NCBI GenBank assembly: GCA_964387425.1 | Contig: CAYLXP010000040.1 | Location: 1 to 39,168, forward strand | Direction of reading: 5' to 3' | Source: CAYLXP01 sp964387425 | GTDB taxonomy: Bacteria > Verrucomicrobiota > Kiritimatiellia > UBA8416 | DNA: 39,168 bases | Shown here: piece after piece, positions 32,812 to 39,168 of the stretch | Layout: each line of letters starts with the position of its first letter | Numbering within the stretch: position 1 is the first letter of the stretch | Program-made: the position numbers and the translations under genes | The notes under the pieces: model-generated | Told to the model about the DNA's origin: nothing | The model's database searches: none | What the model saw: only the letters and a program-made list of their open reading frames with translations

Positions 32812-33804
32812 ATGCAATTCGATCCAATGCGCGCCCTGGATGTGCTGGTGGTCTGCCTGCCCGTGTTCGGCATGATGGGGCTGGGCAAGTTGCTCGAGCT
32901 GCGGGGGAAGCTGGATGCCGACCGGCGACGGTTCATCAACTGGCTCGTCTATTACTTCTCCTTGCCGGCCCTCGTATTTGCGGAGGTCTCCCAGCAGCGG
33001 TTCACCAGCTTCCTGAATCCGGCCCTGACCCTCTGGCCAATTACTGCCGTGATTCTCGTGGCGGTCTTCACGATGGCCATCGGCCGGCTGCTGCGCTACC
33101 GGGGCGCCTTCGCGGCTGCTTTCGTCTTTTGCACCTTCTGGGCTAATGTCACCTACATGGGGTTCCCTCTGTGCCAGAACGCATTTGGCATGGAGGGATT
33201 GGCCAAGGCTGCCATCTACAACGCGTTGGTCATGCCCTGCTTCATCATGCTGGGCTATACGCTGATCGGATTCTATGGCGCGGGCGGTGCGATGACGTGG
33301 CGCGACAAGCTGCGCCTGGCCTTGCTGAACCCGGTCGTCATCGCCGCCCTGCTGGGTGTTGTGCTGGCCGCGGGCGCAGAGAAGCTGCGGACTCCGGACG
33401 GGGTCTTGGCTGTGCCGGCTGCGATCAGCGGCCTGATCACGCTCGTGGGATCGTTTTTGAAACTGGTTGGTGCGATGGGATTGCCGTTGGCGCTGCTCGC
33501 GATTGGGGGCTCGATCCACTGGCAGCAGGCAAAGGCGCATATGGGGGCTCTCGTCTACACCGTCTCCGCCAAGTTGGTTCTTCTGCCACTGGTCACCTTC
33601 CTCGGTGTGCGCCTCTTCTTCCCGGAGTGCGATCCGGTCGCGATGGGAGTCGTGGTGATGCTGGGGGCAACACCTAATTCGATTGCCAGCTACGTCGTCA
33701 GCTGCAACATGGGCGTAGAAGAGGGGTTCGTCTCATCCGCACTCGTGGCGACAACCGTGCTCAGTATGATCACGCTGCCGCTCTGGCTGTACGCCGTCCT
33801 TTGA
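32812..33804 (+). CDS. AEC-family (auxin efflux carrier-type) permease
   Basis: The 330-residue protein has about 10 membrane spans in two inverted halves. Hallmarks include LPVFGMMGLGKLLE near the start, INWLVYYFSLPALVF, FWANVTYMGFPLCQNAFG with its conserved Asn/Gly-Pro stretch, and AIGGSIHW and LGATPNSIASYVV in the second half, all common in the AEC group (malonate, malate and similar anions, or unknown substrates). ATG 32812 has GAGAGGGAG 10 bases upstream; GTG 32788 is less likely. The end is one base from trmL on the other strand. Confidence 0.9.
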   Translation: MQFDPMRALDVLVVCLPVFGMMGLGKLLELRGKLDADRRRFINWLVYYFSLPALVFAEVSQQRFTSFLNPALTLWPITAVILVAVFTMAIGRLLRYRGAFAAAFVFCTFWANVTYMGFPLCQNAFGMEGLAKAAIYNALVMPCFIMLGYTLIGFYGAGGAMTWRDKLRLALLNPVVIAALLGVVLAAGAEKLRTPDGVLAVPAAISGLITLVGSFLKLVGAMGLPLALLAIGGSIHWQQAKAHMGALVYTVSAKLVLLPLVTFLGVRLFFPECDPVAMGVVVMLGATPNSIASYVVSCNMGVEEGFVSSALVATTVLSMITLPLWLYAVL

Positions 33805-33805
33805 C

Positions 33806-34285
33806 CTACTTCACCACGAGCTGTCGATACGCCTCATAGGCAAAGGCGGCAACCGACATGGAGAGGTTGAGGCTGCGCGCGTGCTCCCCCGGCATTGGCA
33901 GATGGTATAGCTCATCGGCGTACTCTGCATACATCTTGGCTGGAAGCCCGCTGGTCTCATTACCGAATACGAGTGCACAGCCCGGCTGGAGCTCGCATTC
34001 CAGGAACGACTTCCTCCCATGCGTGCTGCCGAAGATGAGCTGCGTGGGGTGTTGTGCCTGGAGGTAGGATTCCCAATCGTCGTGCAGCGTCAGGTTCACG
34101 TTCTCCCAGTAGTCGAGCCCGGCCCGGCGGAGATTCCGCTCGGAGAGTGAGAACCCGAGGGGACGGATGAGATGGAGGCGTGCATCAAGGCACACACACA
34201 GTCGCCCGATGGCGCCCGTGTTGTGCGGGATCTCGGGACGGATCAGAACGATGTCAACATCGAGTGTTTGAGATGTGGTGCTCAT
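33806..34285 (-). CDS. trmL: tRNA (cytidine/uridine-34-2'-O)-methyltransferase
   Basis: The 159-residue protein is a short SPOUT methyltransferase, the TrmL type that methylates the wobble base of certain leucine tRNAs using SAM. The three SPOUT motifs are present: RPEIPHNTGAIGRLC, LVFGNETSGLP, and HARSLNLSMSVAAFAYE, the trefoil-knot SAM site. Length matches E. coli TrmL (157). The gene stands alone, its end one base from the AEC gene. ATG 34285 begins MSTTSQTLDVDIVLIRPE. Confidence 0.93.
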   Translation of the reverse strand: MSTTSQTLDVDIVLIRPEIPHNTGAIGRLCVCLDARLHLIRPLGFSLSERNLRRAGLDYWENVNLTLHDDWESYLQAQHPTQLIFGSTHGRKSFLECELQPGCALVFGNETSGLPAKMYAEYADELYHLPMPGEHARSLNLSMSVAAFAYEAYRQLVVK

Positions 34286-34374
34286 GAATCCATCTAACGG
34301 CGGATCGCGCGTTCCGTCAACTGCGCAGACGTTTTGTGGTGGGTGCTGTCAGGTGACTCATGCGGGGGTGGTCT

Positions 34375-34561
34375 CGTGCCTTCAGCACGAAGGGGTCTTT
34401 CTTGTTGCCCATCGTTCCCCGGCCCTTCGGGCGCGGGCTGTCGAATACAGCGCTTTCAGCGCAGAGACTTCTTTGTGCCAACGGCACTATATTCGCTAGC
34501 CAGGGGCGGAGCCCCTGGATACAATCCGCACAACAGCAAATCCTGCGGGCTGAAGGCCCGC
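34375..34561. repeat. Array of six short hairpins in divergent intergenic region
   Basis: Six tight hairpins follow one another: CGTGC/GCACG (34375-34389), GCCC/GGGC (34422-34432), GCGC/GCGC (34450-34462), GTGCC/GGCAC (34475-34487), CCAGGGGC/GCCCCTGG (34500-34518), GCGGGC/GCCCGC (34545-34561). Loops are 3-5 bases (CTTCA, TTC, TTTCA, AAC, GGA, TGAAG), spacing is 13-33 bases. Stem sequences are unrelated, so it is not a tandem repeat in the usual sense. It lies between trmL (minus) and the HIT gene (plus); the remaining bases in 34286-34672 show nothing else except the HIT ribosome site. Confidence 0.7.
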
Positions 34562-34672
34562 GACCATCGCCCAGTAGTAGCACTCGCTCGCTATCCCTCA
34601 GGCCGGGAGTCACCCGTGACTTGCTATCTACCAATCGGGCATCTAAGCTCTCCGGAACACGGAGGAATTTGG

Positions 34673-35074
34673 ATGAGTGTGCTGAGTGAGGAATCGCCGT
34701 TCCATCCTGTCGATGCGGAGCGTGTGATCCTGGAGACCCCCACGGCGGTGGCGTTCTATGACGGCTATCCGCTATCGGAGGGCCATGCGCTGGTTGTTCC
34801 GCGGTTCCCGGTGGCATCGTTGTATGAACTCGACCCGGATATGCAGGCTGCTGTTTGGGAGACCGTACGACAGGTGCGTGAGATCCTGGAGGAGAGGTAT
34901 CACCCGGCCGGGTTCAACATCGGCATCAATGATGGAGAGGCTGCCGGGCAGACCATCGCGCACGCACACATCCATATCATTCCTCGTTACCGCGGCGACG
35001 TGCCCGATCCGCGTGGGGGCATCCGTTGGGTCATCCCGGAGAAGGCGAAATACTGGGAGGGAAACTCGCCGTGA
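34673..35074 (+). CDS. HIT-family nucleotide hydrolase or transferase
   Basis: The 133-residue protein has the histidine-triad motif HAHIHIIPRY near residue 103, with the central His as nucleophile in AMP- or NMP-lyase-type reactions on dinucleotides. SPFHPVDAERVILETPTAVA, the YPLSEGHALVVPRFPV strand and NIGINDGEAAGQTIAHAHIH are family features. ATG 34673 is chosen because GGAGG lies 8 bases upstream. The frame is open upstream, but that stretch is the hairpin array. The stop overlaps the pdxH GTG start (GTGA). Confidence 0.94.
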   Translation: MSVLSEESPFHPVDAERVILETPTAVAFYDGYPLSEGHALVVPRFPVASLYELDPDMQAAVWETVRQVREILEERYHPAGFNIGINDGEAAGQTIAHAHIHIIPRYRGDVPDPRGGIRWVIPEKAKYWEGNSP

Positions 35075-35673
35075 GTAGTGGTGCGAAGCGAAAGGCACAT
35101 GACCCCGTAGAGCATTTTGGCCGCTGGTACGCGAAGGTCGAAGAGGCGGGTATCAACCTGCCGAATGCCATGACGCTCGCGACAGCAGGGAGCGGCGGCG
35201 CACCTTCGGCGCGGATCGTGTTACTCAAGTCTTTCGATGAAGGTGGTTTCATCTTCTTCACGAACTATGAGAGTCGCAAAGGGCGCGAGCTGGCGCTCAA
35301 TCCGCGAGCGGCATTGATGTTCTGGTGGCGTGAGCTGGGGTTGCAGGTTCGAATCGAGGGCCGCGTTCAGCGGGTGGCGTCGGAAGAGTCAGATGCCTAT
35401 TTTGAGAGTCGCCCGCGAGGACATCAGCTCGGTGCATGGGCGTCGCGACAGAGCCGCCGGATCGCCGGGCGCGGCGCATTGAATGAGGCATTCGCGAAGA
35501 TCCGTGCCGCGTATCGCGGCAAATCGATTCCCCGGCCGCCATACTGGGGTGGATTTCGGCTGGTACCCACGACCTTTGAGTTCTGGAAGCTGCGGGAGAA
35601 TCGGCTGCACGAACGTGTCATCTACAAGCGCGGCGCCGGGAAACAATGGCGCACCCAGCAGATCTCGCCGTAG
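35071..35673 (+). CDS. pdxH: Pyridoxamine/pyridoxine 5'-phosphate oxidase
   Basis: PdxH oxidises PNP or PMP to pyridoxal phosphate with FMN. The 200-residue protein starting at GTG 35071 contains EHFGRWYAKVEEAGINLPNA, SARIVLLKSFDEGGFIFFTN, RGRE-type SRKGRELALNP, FMN-site residues in QVRIEGRVQRV, GAWASRQS, and the C-terminal PPYWGGFRLVPTTFEFW and RLHERV, all classical. GGGAGG lies just upstream of GTG. Its start overlaps the HIT stop, so the two genes are coupled. SerC elsewhere in the window works in the same PLP-producing network only in DXP-pathway organisms. Confidence 0.95.
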   Translation: MSSGAKRKAHDPVEHFGRWYAKVEEAGINLPNAMTLATAGSGGAPSARIVLLKSFDEGGFIFFTNYESRKGRELALNPRAALMFWWRELGLQVRIEGRVQRVASEESDAYFESRPRGHQLGAWASRQSRRIAGRGALNEAFAKIRAAYRGKSIPRPPYWGGFRLVPTTFEFWKLRENRLHERVIYKRGAGKQWRTQQISP

Positions 35674-35705
35674 GGGGCTGGTGCATTGGTCATCTGGAGA
35701 CTGGA

Positions 35706-35802
35706 GAATGAACATTGAACATCGAACGCCCAACAACATCGAAGTCTAGAACTCTCTTCGTTCTGAGTTGGATGTTCAATGTTCGATGTTGGACGTTCGA
35801 AA
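35706..35802. repeat. GAACATCGAAC palindromic element, copy 2
   Basis: The left arm starts at 35706 (GAATGAACATTGAACATCG) and the right arm (about 35767-35802) is its imperfect reverse complement, containing GTTCGATGTTGGACGTTCGA. It shares TGAACATCGAACGYCCAAC with copy 1 at 30525. It lies between the convergent ends of pdxH and larB, the same kind of place as copy 1. Confidence 0.78.
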
Positions 35803-35809
35803 CGACGTC

Positions 35810-36556
35810 CTAGGCCAGCCGATTAATCCGCGTGGCGGCGCAGGCGCCTCCGAAACCGTTGTCGATGTTGACGACGGTGATGCCGGCCGCGCACGAGGTG
35901 AGCATGCCGAGCAGGGCGGCGATGCCCTCGAAGCTGGCGCCGTAGCCAACACTGGTGGGGATGGCGATTACCGGCCGATCGATCATGCCGCCGACCACGC
36001 TTGCCAGTGCGCCTTCCATGCCGGCCACAACAATGATCACAGAAGCCTCGCGCAGCCGTTCCAGTGACCCGAACAGGCGGTGAATACCGGCGACGCCGAC
36101 GTCGGACACCAGGTCGGTTTCGTTGCCGAGAATGTCGGCGGTGACGCGGGCCTCTTCGGCGACGGGCAGGTCGGATGTGCCGGCCGTGACGACGAGCACC
36201 TTGCCGCCGCGCTTCGGCACCGGCTCGGGCTGGTAGACGATGGTACGTCCCATCGGGTTGTATTCGGCTTCGGGGCAGACGGCTTGGACGGCCTCCGCCG
36301 CGTCCTCGGAGGCACGCGTGACCAATACGTTGCCACGCTGCATCATGGCCGCAAAGATCTCCGCGATCTGCTCCGGCGTCTTGCCGGCGCCGTAGATGAC
36401 TTCGGGGAAGCCGTTGCGAAGATTACGGTGGTGATCGACCTTCGTATGTCCCAAGTCTTCGTACGGGAGATCCCGTAGAGTCTGCATAGCCTCGTCCACG
36501 CTCTTCTCGCCCTGGCTGAGTTGCTCCAGCAGTGCCTTTATCTGTTCTTCGGTCAT
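35810..36556 (-). CDS. larB: Nickel-pincer cofactor biosynthesis protein LarB (NaAD carboxylase)
   Basis: LarB carboxylates nicotinic acid adenine dinucleotide in the first step of the nickel-pincer nucleotide made for lactate racemase-type enzymes. The 248-residue protein contains GFPEVIYGAGKTPEQI, NVLVTRASEDAAEA, VTAGTSDLPVAEEA, VAGMEGALASVVGGM and TSVGYGASFEGIAALL, which are the PurE-like motifs of the family. It starts at ATG 36556, overlapping the larC end by four bases (ATGA), so larC-larB is one operon. larE and larA are not in the window. Confidence 0.95.
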   Translation of the reverse strand: MTEEQIKALLEQLSQGEKSVDEAMQTLRDLPYEDLGHTKVDHHRNLRNGFPEVIYGAGKTPEQIAEIFAAMMQRGNVLVTRASEDAAEAVQAVCPEAEYNPMGRTIVYQPEPVPKRGGKVLVVTAGTSDLPVAEEARVTADILGNETDLVSDVGVAGIHRLFGSLERLREASVIIVVAGMEGALASVVGGMIDRPVIAIPTSVGYGASFEGIAALLGMLTSCAAGITVVNIDNGFGGACAATRINRLA

Positions 36557-37743
36557 GGTCGGTCACCTGTTTCAGCCGCGATTGCCCGATAGACCTCCAC
36601 GAGAGGCACGTTTTCGCGCCGGGCAATGGCGGCACATTCTTCGAATTCGGGTTTGGACCGGATCACCTCTCTGTCAAGCAGCGCTTCTTTCAAGGTGATT
36701 GGACCAAAACGTGTTTCGCAGGTGCGGGTAGCCCTGTCCAGCATCGATTTGCGTACCGCGATGCTCTTAATCCCGAGTGTTGCCGTTTCGCGGAACATGA
36801 CCTGCTGCAACTCGGCTTCACGGTCGGGGGCGCAGAGTACAGACAGGATAGTGGCGGGGCGTGACTTCTTTGTGGTCGCAGGGATGAAATTCACATCGGC
36901 TGCTCCGGCCTCCATGAGACGCTCCATTGCATACCCCAGGGCTTCGGCCGTCATGTCATCAATGGTGCATTCGAGGAGTACGGCATCGACGGCGGCCACA
37001 GGCTGCTCGACGCGCGTCCCGAGCAGGACGCGCAGTACGTTTGGAATCTCCATGTCACGGTGTCCGATGCCGTAGGCCGTGTTCTCGGTCACCATAGCGG
37101 GGGCGTCGCTGTAGTGGTCGACAAGCTCGGCGAGGATCGCGGCGCCGGTGGGCGTTGTGGTTTCGAACGGTGCCGCCCCGCGCCTGGTGGGGATGTCGTG
37201 GAGAATCTCAACGGTTGCCGGAGCCGGAACGGGAAGTCGTCCATGATCGCATGTCACGAACCCACCCCCCAGCTCGATGGAGGCGCTGTGGACCTGGTCG
37301 ACACCGAGCGCCTCGCGACAGATTGCCGCCCCGACAATGTCAACAATGGCATCCGTTGCGCCGACTTCGTGGAAGTGGATCTCGTTAATCCCGCAGTTGT
37401 GCACATGGGCTTCCGCTTTAGCGATGCGGCGGAAGATGGCCATGCTTGTTGCCTTCACTGTTTCGCTTAAATCACTGCCATTGATGATGTCGTCGATATC
37501 CTTGAGGTGACGGTGGGCGTGATGGTGCTTGTGTCCGTGTGCATGCTTTAGCTTGACGTCGACCCGCTTGCCATGGATCCCGCACTTGGCGTCGTCCGTG
37601 ACCTGCAGATCGAACTCATCCGCCAGGTTGAGTTTGGCAAGCTCCGAGCGCAGGTGTTCTTCATCCACACCGAGGGTGAGCATAGCCGCCAGGTTCATAT
37701 CGCCGCTGATGCCGCTGAAACAGTCGTAATAGAGAATTCGCAT
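36553..37743 (-). CDS. larC: Nickel-pincer cofactor biosynthesis protein LarC (nickel insertion)
   Basis: LarC inserts nickel into the pincer nucleotide using CTP. The 396-residue protein is a single open frame, whereas in Lactobacillus it is made by programmed frameshifting from two parts. It opens LYYDCFSGISGDM, has a His-rich region HAHGHKHHHAHRH at residues 67-79 suited to metal binding, then IFRRIAKAEAHVHNC, NEIHFHEVGATDAIVDIVG, TPTGAAIL, and TIDDMTAEALGYAMERLM. ATG 37743 is the start; GAAA-rich direct repeats lie just upstream. It is the first gene of the larC-larB pair. Confidence 0.95.
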   Translation of the reverse strand: MRILYYDCFSGISGDMNLAAMLTLGVDEEHLRSELAKLNLADEFDLQVTDDAKCGIHGKRVDVKLKHAHGHKHHHAHRHLKDIDDIINGSDLSETVKATSMAIFRRIAKAEAHVHNCGINEIHFHEVGATDAIVDIVGAAICREALGVDQVHSASIELGGGFVTCDHGRLPVPAPATVEILHDIPTRRGAAPFETTTPTGAAILAELVDHYSDAPAMVTENTAYGIGHRDMEIPNVLRVLLGTRVEQPVAAVDAVLLECTIDDMTAEALGYAMERLMEAGAADVNFIPATTKKSRPATILSVLCAPDREAELQQVMFRETATLGIKSIAVRKSMLDRATRTCETRFGPITLKEALLDREVIRSKPEFEECAAIARRENVPLVEVYRAIAAETGDRP

Positions 37744-37881
37744 GGGGGATCAGGGTAAAACAGAAAGCTGAAATGGAAAAGCGGAAATGGGCCCGCAATC
37801 GCTTTGCATTGAATCCCAAGTCGCTCCGATTTTCAGAACGCCATTGTCACATGGACAAGCCGGAGGCTTCCCAGCCATTAG

Positions 37882-38064
37882 CCGGTGGTTACGCGAGGAA
37901 CGAGCGTCACCACCGGTCCGAAACCGCAGGTTACAGCATCCCGGAGGGATGGCAGCAGCGCCACACCGCTGGCATCCCTCCGGGATGCAATCTGCACTCC
38001 TGACTATGACCGGTGGTGTCGCTGCGCTCAACCACCGGCTAATAGCTGATATCCCTTCGGGATA
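37882..38064. repeat. Nested multi-hairpin element, CCGGTGGT type
   Basis: Four hairpins are packed together: CCGGTGGT/ACCACCGG (37882-37916), a 21-bp stem with one mismatch (GCATCCCGGAGGGATGGCAG left arm, 37936-37987), CCGGTGGT/ACCACCGG again (38010-38038), and TATCCC/GGGATA (38050-38064). The two CCGGTGGT hairpins share their stem, so each arm can pair with either partner. It is in the divergent space between larC and the small membrane gene; 37744-37881 before it holds GAAA-type repeats and no gene, and 38065-38189 holds a run of T and the next ribosome site. Confidence 0.75.
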
Positions 38065-38189
38065 GGATTCCCGTCAGCCGGAAGATGTGTAGAACACGAG
38101 GGCGAAACACCCGTGCAGAGGAGATTCTTTCATCTTTTTTCGGAAAAGGGAGGGGTATGCTGCTTCTACAGGGGTGGAAGGAGGTCGTC

Positions 38190-38522
38190 ATGGTGTTTTG
38201 CATTGCAGGATGGGTGGTTGCGACGGCATCGGTGCTGTGGATGGGGCGGGGCGGCGCGGGATGGGTGTCGGCTGCGCTCTACATTGGCATGACTGGGGCG
38301 GGGGCACTGGATCGTCGCTTGATGGCATCGCCCGGAGAGTGGGCGACATGGGTGGCGTTCGGGTGGCTGGCCTGCCTGGTCTACTGTGGCGCACTTGTCG
38401 CACTGCGCGGAATGGTGATGGTTGCAGCCAGTCAGGCGTTGAGATGGTCGAGAAGCGTGGCCATGTGGGCGTTGATGTTGGCGAAGCGATCAGAGGAAGC
38501 GAGGATGGCCTCGGGAGCCTGA
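38190..38522 (+). CDS. Small membrane protein, function unknown
   Basis: ATG 38190 follows a near-perfect GGAAGGAGG 4-5 bases before it, giving a 110-residue hydrophobic protein with about three membrane segments (VFCIAGWVVATASVLWMG; GWVSAALYIGMTGAG; TWVAFGWLACLVYCGALVAL). A further ATG at 38157 with GGGAGGGG is also possible. The last 91 bases overlap the 3' end of the amidotransferase gene on the other strand, which is unusual and lowers confidence. No family was recognised. Confidence 0.5.
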   Translation: MVFCIAGWVVATASVLWMGRGGAGWVSAALYIGMTGAGALDRRLMASPGEWATWVAFGWLACLVYCGALVALRGMVMVAASQALRWSRSVAMWALMLAKRSEEARMASGA

Positions 38523-39130
38523 ATGTATGGGCCGTCCGTCATTTCATCACCACAGTGGTGAATCAGTGCCTCGGCGGCCGCGGGCGTGGTTTCCAGGTGA
38601 TACTGGAGCGCGAGGACGTTGCCTTCGTAGACAAACGCTTGATTTGGGCAGGCCTCACTGCCGGCGAGATGGATAGCGCCGCGGGGAATGTCAAAGGTCT
38701 GGCCGTGCCAGTGAAACGCCGTCACTTCGGGGGCGAATGCCGTATGAATACCGGCTTTGGCAGCGGCGGGTGTGCGTGTCACCGGGAACCAACCGATCTC
38801 GCGATGCGGATTGGTTCGGATCTCGGCTCCGAGGACATGCGCCAGCATCTGTGCCCCGAGGCAGACACCGATGACCGTCTTGTCGGCCGACATGGCGGAT
38901 TCGATGTGCTCTAGTTCGGCCTTTATCCAGGGGCAGGCGTCGGTGTCGTGAACGCCCATAGGACCCCCCATCACAACGAGCCAGTCATAGGTCTCCGGCG
39001 GCGGTAGGGCCTCATCCTGGAATAGACGGGTGCAGGAAACAGAGACATTGTGATGCTTCGCCCAGGTGGCTATACTGCCAAGGCCTTCAAAGGCTACATG
39101 TTGTGTGTAGTGTAGTCGCTGACACTGCAT
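38432..39130 (-). CDS. Class I glutamine amidotransferase-like protein (GMP-synthase type)
   Basis: The 232-residue stand-alone amidotransferase domain has the triad: Cys90 in VIGVCLGAQMLAHVLG, and His178-x-Glu180 in VLALQYHLETTP. The N-terminus VAFEGLGSIATWAKHH, then DWLVVMGGPMGVHD and the REIGWFPVTRT and FHWHGQTFDIPRGA segments, are seen in the GMP synthase-like group that includes many uncharacterised single-domain proteins. Partner or substrate unknown. The ATG is at 39130; the 38 bases before the window end show nothing decisive. Confidence 0.93.
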   Translation of the reverse strand: MQCQRLHYTQHVAFEGLGSIATWAKHHNVSVSCTRLFQDEALPPPETYDWLVVMGGPMGVHDTDACPWIKAELEHIESAMSADKTVIGVCLGAQMLAHVLGAEIRTNPHREIGWFPVTRTPAAAKAGIHTAFAPEVTAFHWHGQTFDIPRGAIHLAGSEACPNQAFVYEGNVLALQYHLETTPAAAEALIHHCGDEMTDGPYIQAPEAILASSDRFANINAHMATLLDHLNA

Positions 39131-39168
39131 GGCGTATGGTTGTTGTTGACAGGTGGGAGTTATTCACT

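Noticed and set aside
32752..33540. Antisense ORF (262 codons) opposite the AEC permease
   Set aside because: Gln/His/Arg-rich low-complexity, typical antisense of membrane protein codons.
34375..34561. CRISPR array
   Set aside because: Stems differ from one another, there is no constant repeat and spacer pattern, and no cas gene is near.
34317..34817. Antisense ORF over the hairpin array
   Set aside because: It runs through multiple hairpins and into the antisense of the HIT gene with no domain or ribosome site.
35389..35739. Antisense ORF including MLLGVRCSMFIL
   Set aside because: It combines antisense pdxH with the second copy of the same repeat.
37744..37881. A protein gene upstream of the repeat element
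   Set aside because: Short frames here run into hairpins and have no good ribosome site or domain.

Overview
The window is about 39 kb of an ordinary-looking chromosome from a Gram-negative (diderm) bacterium, interrupted by one 100-N scaffold gap at 1342-1441. Outer-membrane proteins (a FadL-type barrel and a TPR plus barrel protein), CsgG-like and Sec-exported proteins point to two membranes. Frequent GTG starts, strong GGAGG ribosome sites, a glmS / acyltransferase / glmM cluster and many intergenic palindromic elements would fit a large environmental genome. A PVC-superphylum member (Kiritimatiellota or Verrucomicrobiota-like) is my guess, at low confidence; no rRNA or ribosomal protein is present to settle it.

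Layout. 1-1341: the end of acpP, a strong terminator, then fabF cut by the gap. 1442-6725 (minus): glmS, a left-handed beta-helix acyltransferase, glmM and a CsgG-like exported protein, an amino-sugar operon read toward the gap. 6936-8070: serC with its terminator. 8271-12861: a FadL-like barrel and a large hybrid sensor kinase carrying two different kinase modules. 12879-13290: a broken GIY-YIG nuclease remnant and a palindromic stretch running into the 3' end of tRNA-Arg(CCG). 13337-15900 (minus): an MFS transporter and an M14-like carboxypeptidase that has lost canonical residues. 16214-17893: cyclophilin and a PQQ-type beta-propeller protein. 17992-20082 (minus): DUF985 cupin, PAS-SpoIIE phosphatase, YajD-like HNH protein. 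20201-21366: NagD-like HAD phosphatase and an ArsC-like protein. 21378-22013 (minus): SLOG-like protein. 22152-24818: an exported acidic protein, a Slam-like TPR/beta-barrel protein and a Mut7-C protein. 24835-27864 (minus): an Fe-S protein and a CLC channel with CBS domains. 28026-30524: a CBS protein and an M3 oligopeptidase. 30702-32661 (minus): Cys-rich rhodanese and two single-span membrane proteins. 32812-35673: AEC permease, trmL (minus), a HIT protein overlapping pdxH. 35810-37743 (minus): larB and larC for the nickel-pincer cofactor. 38190-39130: a small membrane protein overlapping a class I glutamine amidotransferase.

The genes are mainly housekeeping: fatty acid synthesis, UDP-GlcNAc precursors, serine and PLP metabolism (SerC and PdxH also share the DXP-dependent vitamin B6 pathway in organisms that have it), tRNA modification, proteolysis, and signalling. 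I see no phage, CRISPR array, transposase or obvious defence island.

The most distinctive feature is the intergenic space. At least six different palindromic or multi-hairpin element types occur, one of them in two copies. The AT-richer types lie between convergent genes and most GC-rich hairpin types lie in divergent intergenic regions. The best candidates for new biology are the double-kinase hybrid, the six-hairpin array at 34375-34561, the GIY-YIG remnant next to the tRNA, and the Slam-like pair at 22152-24316.
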